Source: JACDAN01 sp963842235 (GTDB taxonomy: Bacteria > Actinomycetota > Thermoleophilia > Gaiellales > Gaiellaceae). From it: a stretch of DNA of 64,000 bases. Of this stretch, positions 40,409-48,452 are shown piece after piece. The DNA lies in assembly GCA_963842235.1 (NCBI GenBank), contig CAWJFT010000003.1:372001-436000 (forward strand). The letters are read 5' to 3'. The translations under genes and the position numbers were made by a program. Position 1 is the stretch's first letter; each line of letters starts with the position of its first letter. The notes beneath the pieces were generated by a model. That model did not search any database. It worked only from the letters and a program-made list of their open reading frames with translations, and had not been told where the DNA came from.

Positions 40409-40436
40409 AGGACTCTCGGGAGTCCTGGGGCTTTTT
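40403..40436 (+). terminator. attenuator terminator before glnA (40456-41904)
   Basis: AGCCTCAGGACTC, loop TCGG, GAGTCCTGGGGCT then TTTT: a 13-bp stem with one U-G pair and a clear U-run, 19 bases before glnA. Confidence 0.8.
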
Positions 40437-40455
40437 CGCGTTCAAGGAGGGAAAA

Positions 40456-41904
40456 GTGAGCGAGATCGAGACGAGGCACTACCTGGCGAACGGGGCGAAG
40501 ACGGCGCCGGCCGCCAAAGAAGCGATTGCCTGGGCCGGCGAGACGCAGGCCCAGATGGTCGACCTGAAGTTCTGCGACCTGCTCGGGACCTGGCAGCACA
40601 TGTCGCTTCCGGTGACGTCCTTCGAGGAGACGGCCTTCGACGAAGGGCTTGGGTTCGACGGCTCATCGATCCGCGGCTGGCAGGGGATCTCGGAGTCGGA
40701 CATGCTGCTGATGCCGGACCCGGGGAGCGCCATCCTCGACCCGTTCACGGAGGTGCCGACGCTCTCGCTGGTCTGCGAGATCGCCGATCCGGTCACGGGC
40801 GAGCCGTACGGCAAGGATCCGCGCGGCGTCGCCAAGCGCGCCGAGGCCCACCTGGAGCGAAGCGGCATCGCCGACACAGCGTACTTCGGGCCGGAGTGCG
40901 AGTTCTTCGTCTTCGACGAGGTCTCACACGATCTCGGCGTCAACCACTCGCACTACATGCTCGACTCGGCCGAGGGCCATTGGAACTCCGGCAAGCCCGG
41001 GCTCGGGTACACGGTCCGCGAGAAGGAGGGCTACTTCCCGCCCGCGCCGCACGACACCCTCCACGACCTGCGCACCCGCATGGTGCTCACGCTGGAGCGG
41101 CTCGGGATCCCTTGTGAGTTTCACCATCACGAGGTCGCCTCGGGCGGGCAGTGCGAGATCGACCTTCGCTACCAGCCGCTGTCGCGCATGGCCGATCAGG
41201 TCATGGCCTACAAGTACGTGGTCAAGAACGTTGCCCGCGCCGCGGGGAAGACAGTGACCTTCATGCCGAAGCCGATCTTCGGCGACAACGGCTCGGGCAT
41301 GCACACCCATCAGTCGCTCTGGCTGAAGGGGACGCCGCTGATGGCCGACAAGTCGGGCTACGCGGGCCTCTCCAAGCTGGCCCGGTCCTATATCGGCGGC
41401 CTGCTGGCCCACGCGCCGGCGCTCCTCGCCTTCTGCGCGCCGACGACGAACTCGTACCGCCGGCTCGTGCCCGGCTACGAGGCGCCGGTCAACCTCGTCT
41501 ACTCGCAGCGGAACCGCTCGGCCTGCATCCGGATCCCGATGTACTCGGAGTCTCCGAAGGCCAAGCGGATCGAGTTCCGCTGCCCTGACGCGGCGGCCAA
41601 CCCCTACCTCGCCTTCTCGGCGATGCTGATGGCAGGAATCGACGGGATCGAGCGGGAGCTCGACCCGGGCGCGCCCGCCGACTACGACCTCTTCGAGGAC
41701 GTCGAGGTCGAGATCCCGCAGGTGCCGGGCTCGCTGCCTGAGGCGCTCGACGCGCTCGAGGCCGACCACGAGTTCCTGACCAAGGGCGGTGTGTTCAGCG
41801 AAGAGCTGATCCGGACCTGGATCGACTACAAGCGCGAGAACGAAGTCGACATGGTGCGGCTCCGCCCGCACCCGGCCGAGTTCTCCCTCTACTACGACTG
41901 CTAG
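40456..41904 (+). CDS. glnA: glutamine synthetase, type I (beta-like)
   Basis: The 482-residue enzyme has GFDGSSIRGW near 75, GPECEFFVF near 148, EVASGGQCEID near 232, MPKPIFGDNGSGMHTHQSL near 275 and NRSACIRIP near 355. The segment ADYDLFEDVE aligns with the NLYDL adenylylation loop and keeps the tyrosine. Start is GTG 40456 with AAGGAGGG upstream; the frame stays open to ATG 40402 through the terminator, which would add 18 residues. It leads the glnA-GNAT-glnB-amt run. Confidence 0.94.
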   Translation: MSEIETRHYLANGAKTAPAAKEAIAWAGETQAQMVDLKFCDLLGTWQHMSLPVTSFEETAFDEGLGFDGSSIRGWQGISESDMLLMPDPGSAILDPFTEVPTLSLVCEIADPVTGEPYGKDPRGVAKRAEAHLERSGIADTAYFGPECEFFVFDEVSHDLGVNHSHYMLDSAEGHWNSGKPGLGYTVREKEGYFPPAPHDTLHDLRTRMVLTLERLGIPCEFHHHEVASGGQCEIDLRYQPLSRMADQVMAYKYVVKNVARAAGKTVTFMPKPIFGDNGSGMHTHQSLWLKGTPLMADKSGYAGLSKLARSYIGGLLAHAPALLAFCAPTTNSYRRLVPGYEAPVNLVYSQRNRSACIRIPMYSESPKAKRIEFRCPDAAANPYLAFSAMLMAGIDGIERELDPGAPADYDLFEDVEVEIPQVPGSLPEALDALEADHEFLTKGGVFSEELIRTWIDYKRENEVDMVRLRPHPAEFSLYYDC

Positions 41905-42380
41905 TGGAGTTGCGGGAGCTCCGGGAAGAGGACTGGCCGGCCGTGAAGGCGATCTACGAACAGGGGATCGCCGGCGGTAACGCCACGTTCGAGACCGAGG
42001 CTCCCTCCTGGGAAGACTGGGACAAGACGCACCTGGAGGGCCACCGACTCGTGGCCCTCCAGGGCGGCGAGGTCGTCGGCTGGGCCGCGCTCGCTCCGGT
42101 TTCCGAGCGCTGCGTCTACGCGGGTGTCGCCGAGAACAGCGTCTACGTCGCCGACTCGGCTCGGGGCCGCGGCGTCGGGCGGGCGTTGCTCGAGGAGCTG
42201 ATCCGCCGTTCGGAGGAGGACGCGATCTGGACGATCCAGACCGGGATCTTCCCCGAGAACGAGGCGTCAATCGCGTTGCACGAGCGCTGCGGCTTTCGCG
42301 TCGTGGGGACGCGCGAGCGACTTGGCCAACACCACGGCGTCTGGCGCGACGTCGTCTTCATGGAGAGGAGGGCCCCGTGA
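41904..42380 (+). CDS. GNAT acetyltransferase (phosphinothricin acetyltransferase-like)
   Basis: The 158-residue protein is one GNAT domain: an N-terminal ELREEDWPAVKAIYEQGIAGGNATFE, the acetyl-CoA loop SARGRGVGRALLEEL near 92-106, and FPENEASIALHERCGFRVVGTRERLGQ. This is the pattern of the Pat/Bar family, which acetylates glutamate-analogue toxins such as phosphinothricin. It sits between glnA and glnB, overlapping both by a few bases. Protection of glutamine synthetase from such inhibitors is an appealing but unproven role. Confidence 0.88.
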   Translation: MELRELREEDWPAVKAIYEQGIAGGNATFETEAPSWEDWDKTHLEGHRLVALQGGEVVGWAALAPVSERCVYAGVAENSVYVADSARGRGVGRALLEELIRRSEEDAIWTIQTGIFPENEASIALHERCGFRVVGTRERLGQHHGVWRDVVFMERRAP

Positions 42381-42727
42381 TCAAGGTCGAGGCTGTGGTG
42401 ATCCGCGAGCGCGTCGAGACCGTGATCGACGCGGTCGAGGAGCTGACCGGACATGTCGGCGTCACCGTCGTCGAGGCGATCGGCCACGGCCGCCAGCGCG
42501 GGATCACGCACGAGTACCGGGGGCGGGTCTTCGAGTCGCGCTTCCTGCCCAAGGCCATCCTCACCTTCGTCGTCGCCGACGAGATCGCGGCTTCCGTCGT
42601 CGACGCGATTGCCGACGCGGCCCGGAGCGGCAACGAGTCGGGCGACGGGATCGTCTGGACGACGACGGTTGCGAACGTCACGCACAACCGCACCGGCATG
42701 AAGCTCGAGGCGGTGGAGCCGGTATGA
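42377..42727 (+). CDS. glnB: nitrogen regulatory protein P-II
   Basis: The 116-residue signalling protein would bind 2-oxoglutarate and ATP/ADP and control Amt and nitrogen enzymes. The T-loop region reads HGRQRGITHEYRGRVFESRFLPK. The tyrosine of the YRG motif is kept (Tyr47), but the position equal to Tyr51, the known uridylylation/adenylylation site, is Phe52. GDGIVW in the C-terminal part matches the nucleotide-binding GDGKIF motif. Start is GTG 42377. amt follows after 97 bases with two hairpins between. Confidence 0.88.
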   Translation: MIKVEAVVIRERVETVIDAVEELTGHVGVTVVEAIGHGRQRGITHEYRGRVFESRFLPKAILTFVVADEIAASVVDAIADAARSGNESGDGIVWTTTVANVTHNRTGMKLEAVEPV

Positions 42728-42778
42728 GACGTCGCTTGCGATGTCTCTGTCACGCCGTGCGGGCTTTGCCCGTGCGGC
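42726..42778 (+). promoter_or_regulatory. two hairpins between glnB and amt
   Basis: GAGACGTC-GCTTGC-GATGTCTC (42726-42747) and an 11-bp stem with loop TTT (42754-42778). There is no U-run. They may be mRNA processing or stability elements. Confidence 0.45.
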
Positions 42779-42824
42779 CGTCTGCAATGACCGGTCGACA
42801 CGATCGAAGCTCAAGGAGTCCGCT

Positions 42825-44225
42825 GTGACGAATCAGCAGCTGGCCATCGCGGCCAGCACGGTGTGGGTGGTCGTCGCGGCGATCCTCGTCATGTTCATGC
42901 AGGCCGGGTTCGCCTTCCTCGAGGCCGGCCTGACGCGGATGAAGAACGCGGGCCATATCGCGGCGAAGAACGTGCTTGTCCTCGGGATCGCGTCCCTCGT
43001 CTACTACCTGGTCGGGTACGGAATGGCCTTCGGCGACGGCGGCAACGGCCTCGTAGGCGGCTCCGGGTTTGCGCCGTCGTCGGAGACGCTGCTCGCCGTC
43101 GGGGCGGAGCCGTTCAGCTGGTTCGCCTCGATTCCGGCCGCCGCGGGCTACCTGTTCCAGGTCGTCTTCGCCGCCGTCTCCCTTGCGATCGTCTGGGGCG
43201 CGATGGCCGAGCGGACGAAGCTCTGGGTCTACTTCGCCTTCGGCGTCGTCTTCACGCTGGTGTACTCGATCGTCTCGCACTGGATCTGGCACCCGGATGG
43301 CTGGCTCTTCGCCCTCGGGATGCAGGATTTCGCGGGCTCAACGGTCGTGCACTACCAGGGCGCGCTCGCGGCGCTCGCCGGAGCGATCCTGCTCGGGCCG
43401 CGGATCGGCAAGTTCGACCAGGACGGCAAACCGAACGCGATTCCCGGCCACAACATGGCCTTCGTGACCCTCGGCGTGCTGATCCTCTGGTTCGGCTGGT
43501 TCGGCTTCAATCCGGGCTCGACGCTGGGTGTCGTCACCGGCGACCGGGTCGGCTACTTCGCCTACGTCGCGCTTACGACGAACGTGGCGGCTGCCGCCGG
43601 GGCGATCGGCGCAGTGACCGTCTCCTGGCTCGTCCTGAAGAAGCCCGACCTCTCGATGATGCTGAACGGCGTGATCGCTGCCCTCGTCGCCGTCACGGCG
43701 GCTGCAGGCTTCGTCGCGCCGTGGGCGGCGATCGTGATCGGGCTCGTCGCGGGCGGCGTGGCCGTCCTCGGCGTCCTGCTCGTCGAGCGGATCCGCATCG
43801 ACGACCCGATAGGCGCCGTCGCCGTGCACGGGATGGCGGGCGTCTGGGGGACGCTGGCGACGGGGATCTTCGCCGTGCCGGCGCTGGCCGAGAACCTCGC
43901 GACCGGCCAGGGAGGGCTCTGGTACACCGGCAGCTTCCACCAGGTCGGAACGCAGGCCCTTGGCCTCATCGCCGTCGGCGCCTTCACGTTCTCGGTCTCA
44001 TTCGGCTCGTTGTGGGTGATGAAGCGGACGTTCGGGATCCGCGTCGAGCCCGAGGTGGAGACGGCCGGCCTGGACGTGTCCGAGCACGGCATGTGGGGCT
44101 ATCCGGAGTTCTACATCCCGGTCCCGGGCGGCTACGGCACTGAGTCGCACGGCCATCTACTCGGGAACGGCCATCACCACGCCCCGGCGCCCGTCGTTGC
44201 GGAGACTGCGCCGGAAGCGAGCTAG
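42825..44225 (+). CDS. amt: ammonium transporter
   Basis: The 466-residue protein has about eleven helices. Family landmarks include FMQAGFAFLEAGLTRMKNAGH near residue 24, GAMAERTKLWVYF, FAGSTVVHYQGALAALAGA, FGWFGFNPGST, and DPIGAVAVHGMAGVWGTLATG with the pore histidine. It imports ammonium and is normally blocked by P-II, which is encoded just upstream. The C-terminal tail is His-rich (GHLLGNGHHHAPAP). Start is GTG 42825 with AAGGAGT upstream; an in-frame extension to 42741 lacks a Shine-Dalgarno. Confidence 0.94.
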   Translation: MTNQQLAIAASTVWVVVAAILVMFMQAGFAFLEAGLTRMKNAGHIAAKNVLVLGIASLVYYLVGYGMAFGDGGNGLVGGSGFAPSSETLLAVGAEPFSWFASIPAAAGYLFQVVFAAVSLAIVWGAMAERTKLWVYFAFGVVFTLVYSIVSHWIWHPDGWLFALGMQDFAGSTVVHYQGALAALAGAILLGPRIGKFDQDGKPNAIPGHNMAFVTLGVLILWFGWFGFNPGSTLGVVTGDRVGYFAYVALTTNVAAAAGAIGAVTVSWLVLKKPDLSMMLNGVIAALVAVTAAAGFVAPWAAIVIGLVAGGVAVLGVLLVERIRIDDPIGAVAVHGMAGVWGTLATGIFAVPALAENLATGQGGLWYTGSFHQVGTQALGLIAVGAFTFSVSFGSLWVMKRTFGIRVEPEVETAGLDVSEHGMWGYPEFYIPVPGGYGTESHGHLLGNGHHHAPAPVVAETAPEAS

Positions 44226-44273
44226 CCCGGCAACCAGCCGCCGTAGCCGCTCCGCTCGGCGCGGACGATACGG

Positions 44274-44325
44274 GTGAGCCAGGTGCCCGCGGCTAGGCTC
44301 TGTCCCGATGGAGCACCTGGCTCAC
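44274..44325 (+). promoter_or_regulatory. 13-bp inverted repeat around the start of the zincin gene
   Basis: GTGAGCCAGGTGC (44274-44286) and GCACCTGGCTCAC (44313-44325) are perfect complements. The 26-base loop contains the TAGGCT -10 box (44294-44299) and the ATG (44308). It could be an operator, or a structure hiding the start in longer transcripts. Confidence 0.45.
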
Positions 44326-44670
44326 GAGCCCGATACGCCGAGCTTCGAGGAGACCGTCGAGGACGCGCTCGAATCGCTTCCCCCCGAGCTGCGGGGGTAC
44401 ATGTCGAACGTCGCGGTCGTGATCGAAGAGGAGCCGCCGCGCGGGATGCCGCTCCTGGGCCTCTACCAGGGCGTCCCGTTGACGAAGCGCTCCAGCTCGT
44501 ATGCAGGGATGGCGCCGGACAGGATCTCCATCTACCGCCGGCCGCTGGAGCACCTCTACGGGGCCGATCCGGACCGGCTTCGCCGGGAGATCCGCCGGGT
44601 CGTGCTGCACGAAGTGGCTCACCACTTCGGCATCAGCGACGAGCGGCTGGTCGAGCTCGACCGCTACTAG
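44308..44670 (+). CDS. zincin-like metallopeptidase (DUF1025/zincin_1)
   Basis: The 120-residue protein has the zinc motif HEVAHHFGIS near residues 98-107 and SIYRRPLEHLY before it, the standard arrangement of the small zincin_1 family. Proteolytic activity of this family is inferred rather than well proven. Start is ATG 44308, eight bases after a TAGGCT box. Confidence 0.88.
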   Translation: MEHLAHEPDTPSFEETVEDALESLPPELRGYMSNVAVVIEEEPPRGMPLLGLYQGVPLTKRSSSYAGMAPDRISIYRRPLEHLYGADPDRLRREIRRVVLHEVAHHFGISDERLVELDRY

Positions 44671-45233
44671 CCCGGCGGAGGTCCGCCGAAGTCGACGTCC
44701 TTCATCTCGACCGTCCCGGCCGTCCGTCTCGGCGCCGTGTGGTACGTCCAGTACAGGTTCGTGTGCGCGATGACCTGGTCCGGCGGCGGCGCGCCCCAGG
44801 CCGTGTGGTCCTCCGTCGTGTGGGCGTCACTGACGAGGATCGCGTCGTACCCCCTGACGAGCGCGCCGTGGAGCGTCGAGCGGATGCACTCATCGGTCTC
44901 TGCGCCGGCGACGACAAGTCTCCCGACCCCGAGCTCGGACAGCACGGTCTCGAGGGTGGTGTCTTCGAATGGGTCGCTGTAGTGCTTCTCCACGAGCGGC
45001 TCGGCGTTGCCCGGACGGAGCTCGGGGACGATCCCCCACTCGTCGCTCCCGCGCGCGAGCTGCTCGTCTGAGTGCTGGGTCCAGACGACGGGGACCTGTT
45101 CGCGCCGTGCCCTCTCGATGAGGCTGCCGACATTCGCGAGGACCGCGTCGCGCTCGTGTGCCCCCTCGACGACCCCGTTCTGCACGTCGACGACGAGGAG
45201 TGCGGTGTTCGGCCGGTTCTCGAGTGTGGTCAC
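44667..45233 (-). CDS. isochorismatase-like cysteine hydrolase
   Basis: The 188-residue protein has the catalytic triad of the family: Asp in LLVVDVQNGV (near 16), Lys in VEKHYSDPF (near 83) and Cys in GAETDECIRST (near 117), with the cis-peptide region before the cysteine. Members hydrolyse amides or isochorismate; the substrate here is unknown. Start is GTG 45233. Confidence 0.9.
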   Translation of the reverse strand: MTTLENRPNTALLVVDVQNGVVEGAHERDAVLANVGSLIERARREQVPVVWTQHSDEQLARGSDEWGIVPELRPGNAEPLVEKHYSDPFEDTTLETVLSELGVGRLVVAGAETDECIRSTLHGALVRGYDAILVSDAHTTEDHTAWGAPPPDQVIAHTNLYWTYHTAPRRTAGTVEMKDVDFGGPPPG

Positions 45234-45251
45234 GGTTCCGGGTACGACCAG

Positions 45252-46688
45252 CTAGCTCTGGAAGCCGTACGCGCGCGGACGCACTTCCAGAATTGGAACG
45301 CCCTCCACGAACGTCGCGACTCGGTATTTCCGGCGCAGGATCCGGCCGGTCATGCCAGAGGAGTCGATCGTGTCCGGCCCTTGTACGAGGACGACGAGGG
45401 CGGGCTTGCGCTTCGCCAGCAGCTGCCTCGCCGAAGCGAGGGCTCCGTCGATCGACTCGACGTTGCGGTACCACATGTACGGCAGCGCCGGGCGCCGGTC
45501 GGCGAGGTAGTAGACGTCGGCTCCGGCCCAGAGGACGAAGATCCGCTCGTTGGGCGCCGTGTGCGTCCGGACGTACTCGGCGACCGCCGCGGAGTGGACG
45601 AGACGGCCGTCCTGCGGCCAGATCGCGCGCGCCTGCGCCGGCCCGCTCGCAAACCAGAGCGGCACCGTCACGATCAGCGTGGCCAGCGCCGCGGCGCCGC
45701 ACGCGGCGGTCGCGAGTGGCCGGCGCTCGGCCAGAAGCTCTCTGAGCCCGACGGCTGCGAGGATCGAAAGCGGCGCCGCGAGCTGGATGTAGTAGTGCGA
45801 GTGGAAGTTGCCCCCGCCGAGCACGCCCACGACTGCGGCGCCGAGCCAGAGGCGGGCGATCAGAGGCGATGAGCGCCAGCCGATCGCGGCAAGCAGGGCA
45901 AGAACGCCCAGCCCTCTCGCCGCCGCCTGCATTGACCCCACGAGCTGGTCGAAACGGTGAATCGGCGAGCCGGTGAGGAGTGAATCGCCCTCGGCCCGGT
46001 AGGCGACGACGGCGTTCCACCAGTCGTTGGTGTGTGGCGCGGTCCACGCAGCGATCGCGACCGGCACGAGCGCCGCGAGCACGAGGATCACAACGCCGTA
46101 CGCGCGCCTGCGCTCGGTGACGAGCAGGAATGCGACCGCTGCGAGCCCTGCGTCGAAGGCGGATTGCTTGATCATGACCGCGCAGCCGGTGAGGAGCCCC
46201 GCGACGGCCAGCCAGACCAGGTGGCGTCTCCGGAGGTAGGCCGTGAACGCGAGCAGGGAGAGCACTGCGGGAAACGCCCCCAGCAGCTCGCCGGACAACG
46301 TGAACGACTCGATGAACGGGGACGCGGCAAACGTTGCAAGTAGCAGGCCGGCGGCGATGGCTTCTATCGTTCCGCAGATTCGAACGGCCACGACTACCGT
46401 GGCAATGACGATGAGCATCGAAACCGCCGCCGCAGCGATCCGAAGCGATTCCGTCGAGCCGCCTCCGAGCTCCAGGAGGGCCCGATAGACGAGCAGCAGA
46501 CCTTGCGGGCGGTCGACCCAGGCGCCCCGATAGAGGGCGGCGCCGTTGTCCCACAGCCGGGCGATCTGGGCGTAGCCGCCCTCGTCCGCCGTGAGCGGCG
46601 TGCCCCAGAAGGCGACGCGGGCGCCGAGCGCGAGCAGCGCCGCGACGAACGCAGCAAGCGTTGGGGCCCACCACGCGCTGACCTGGAT
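45252..46688 (-). CDS. polytopic glycosyltransferase (ArnT/PMT-like, GT-C)
   Basis: The product of about 478 residues has ten or more helices. The first outer loop contains TADEGGYAQIARLWDNGAALYRGAWVDRPQG, the acidic DE motif and DRP typical of family GT39/GT83 lipid-linked sugar transferases. The start is unresolved. The frame is open far upstream, but no ATG, GTG or TTG occurs near the family-like beginning (QVSAWWAPTLAAF); 46688 is an ATC and only marks the joint with the divergent PAP2 gene. Confidence 0.75.
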   Translation of the reverse strand: MQVSAWWAPTLAAFVAALLALGARVAFWGTPLTADEGGYAQIARLWDNGAALYRGAWVDRPQGLLLVYRALLELGGGSTESLRIAAAAVSMLIVIATVVVAVRICGTIEAIAAGLLLATFAASPFIESFTLSGELLGAFPAVLSLLAFTAYLRRRHLVWLAVAGLLTGCAVMIKQSAFDAGLAAVAFLLVTERRRAYGVVILVLAALVPVAIAAWTAPHTNDWWNAVVAYRAEGDSLLTGSPIHRFDQLVGSMQAAARGLGVLALLAAIGWRSSPLIARLWLGAAVVGVLGGGNFHSHYYIQLAAPLSILAAVGLRELLAERRPLATAACGAAALATLIVTVPLWFASGPAQARAIWPQDGRLVHSAAVAEYVRTHTAPNERIFVLWAGADVYYLADRRPALPYMWYRNVESIDGALASARQLLAKRKPALVVLVQGPDTIDSSGMTGRILRRKYRVATFVEGVPILEVRPRAYGFQS

Positions 46689-47564
46689 GCGCGGAAGATC
46701 GCGCTGGCGGCCGGCGTTCCGCTGGCCGTCCTCGCCGTCGCGGTCGGCGTCTTCGACCTGACTCTGTCTCCGGATCGCTATGCGCTGCTCCTCTTCGTCT
46801 CGGCGGTCGCCATCGGCCGGGGCCGGCGCTACCTGCTCGACTTCGTGCCCTACGTCACGCTGATCGTCGTCTACGCCGAGCTGCGCGGCCTGGCTCACGT
46901 GCTGCGACCGGAGCCGTATTTCACGCCACATCTCGACCTCGAGCGCTGGCTCTTCGGCGGCAGCGTCCCGTCAAGTGTCCTACAAAACTGGTGGTGGAGC
47001 GGGTCTGAGCGCTGGTACGACTCGGTGCTTCTGGGGATCTCACGAATTCACCAATTCGTCCCACTGACCCTAGCGTTCGTGCTGTGGATGCGTCGGCGGG
47101 CACTGTACTTCCGCTTCGCGACGACAATGGTCACGCTCTCCTTCGCCGCAGCACTTACCTTCGCTCTCTACCCTGCTGCGCCCCCGTGGCATGCATCCGA
47201 CGTCGGCCTCATCACGGCGGAGAAGATCGGCGGCCACCCCTCGACGACGACGACCGTGTGGGCGCCGTACGACCTCGTGCGCGGAAACCCGGATGCCGCG
47301 ATCCCCTCGCTCCATGCCGGCTATGCCTTCCTCGTCTTCCTCTTCGTCTCGGCGATGTTCTGGCGGACCCGCTGGCGCATCCCGGCTGTGTGCGTCGCGG
47401 CGGTTTATCCCGCTCTCCAGTCCTTTGCAGCGGTCTACACGGGCAACCACTACGTGGTCGACCTCGTCATCGGGTACGCCTATGCGACCGCCGTCTTCTT
47501 CGGCGTGCGGTACCTCTGGCGGCGCTTACGCCTGCCTGCTGCGGATAGCTGGACGGAGCCGTAG
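46683..47564 (+). CDS. PAP2-superfamily (inositolphosphotransferase-like) membrane protein
   Basis: The roughly 293-residue protein has about six helices. The phosphatase motifs PSLHAGYAF and YTGNHYVVDLVIGY are present, as in the PAP2_3/Aur1-like group that transfers phosphoinositol or phospholipid head groups. No standard start codon lies near the expected N-terminus (DARKIALAAGVPL); CTG 46683 is the closest. The same few bases are the missing start of the divergent glycosyltransferase. Confidence 0.78.
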   Translation: MDARKIALAAGVPLAVLAVAVGVFDLTLSPDRYALLLFVSAVAIGRGRRYLLDFVPYVTLIVVYAELRGLAHVLRPEPYFTPHLDLERWLFGGSVPSSVLQNWWWSGSERWYDSVLLGISRIHQFVPLTLAFVLWMRRRALYFRFATTMVTLSFAAALTFALYPAAPPWHASDVGLITAEKIGGHPSTTTTVWAPYDLVRGNPDAAIPSLHAGYAFLVFLFVSAMFWRTRWRIPAVCVAAVYPALQSFAAVYTGNHYVVDLVIGYAYATAVFFGVRYLWRRLRLPAADSWTEP

Positions 47565-47569
47565 CCGCC

Positions 47570-48290
47570 ATCTCGCGACCGCGCTACCAGTTCGTCGACT
47601 GCCGCTGGGAGCTCGGGAACCCCAGCAAGGGCCGGGAGCTCTACCTCGAGGGTCACATCCCCGGCGCCTCGTTCCTCGACGTGGACGAGGACCTGGCCGA
47701 TCAGTCCATCGAGGGTGAGGGCCGGCATCCGCTTCCCAGCGCGGAGCGTTTCGCCGAGACCGCCGGCCGTGCAGGGATCGGTGACGACGTCCATCGTCGT
47801 CGCGTACGGGACCATGGGCGGTGCGGAGCGGCTCTGGTGGCTTCTACGCCACTTCGGACATGACGAGTGCGCGGTTCTCGCCGGCGGCATCGACGTCTGG
47901 CTCGGCCCGCTTTCGGCGGGCGAAGAGGAGGTGAGCCCGGCCGTCTTCACGCCGCGGGAACGCTCCGGGGACACCGTTGCCGTCGACGAGATCGCCGGCC
48001 GGCTCGGGGATCCGGGACTCGTCCTCGTCGACGCACGGCTCGCACCACGCTGGCGCGGCGAAGAGAACCCGATCGACAAGGTGCCCGGCCGGATCCCCGG
48101 CGCCCTCAACGCGCCCTGGAACGAGGAGCTGCCAGAGCTGCGCGACGGCGAGGTCGTGGCCTACTGCGGCTCGGGCGTCACGGCGGCGGTGACCGTCCAT
48201 CGCCTCGCGCTCGCGGGCCGCGACGCTCGCCTCTACCCGGGCTCGTGGAGCCAGTGGGAGACGCTCGACCTGCCGATCGAGCGCGACTAG
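47570..48290 (+). CDS. thiosulfate/3-mercaptopyruvate sulfurtransferase, two rhodanese domains (frameshifted)
   Basis: The first domain starts RPRYQFVDCRWELGNPSKG with GHIPGASFLDVDEDL. The second ends with the active-site loop YCGSGVTAAVTVHRL and LYPGSWSQW. The frame shifts near 47791-47794; removing one base joins GIGDDV to IVVAYGTMGGAERLWW and gives about 239 residues. No ATG, GTG or TTG opens the first frame before the conserved N-terminus; ATC 47570 is where an ATG would be expected. It may be decaying or damaged by sequencing errors. Confidence 0.75.
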
Positions 48291-48291
48291 G

Positions 48292-48450
48292 AGGGTTTGG
48301 CGGAATACCGCTCGTCGCAGGAGTGCGATGGTCGTTCCGAGGCAAGGACGCAGGGAGCCCCCGTATCAGCCAGATACGGGGGCGCCTGAGGACGCGGACT
48401 CGGGGCGAGCAGCGTGCTCCTGCGGCACAGACTGTATTTCGCCAAACCCT
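48292..48450. repeat. 160-bp imperfect palindrome (MITE-like) between convergent genes
   Basis: The ends are AGGGTTTGGCGGAATA and TATTTCGCCAAACCCT (15 of 16 complementary). The centre is CCCCCGTATC-AGCCA-GATACGGGGG, a perfect 10-bp hairpin. In between the two halves share blocks such as GCAGGAG and CCGAG in mirrored places. It fills the gap between the rhodanese and HNH genes. Confidence 0.65.
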
Positions 48451-48452
48451 GC

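Noticed and set aside
44223..44310. Minus-strand frame ending GYGGWLPG as a gene remnant after amt
   Set aside because: It is short, continues only as antisense of the zincin gene, and has no start; the evidence is too weak.
46674..46931. Glycosyltransferase start at 46931
   Set aside because: The extra residues are antisense of the PAP2 gene and show no signal or family likeness.
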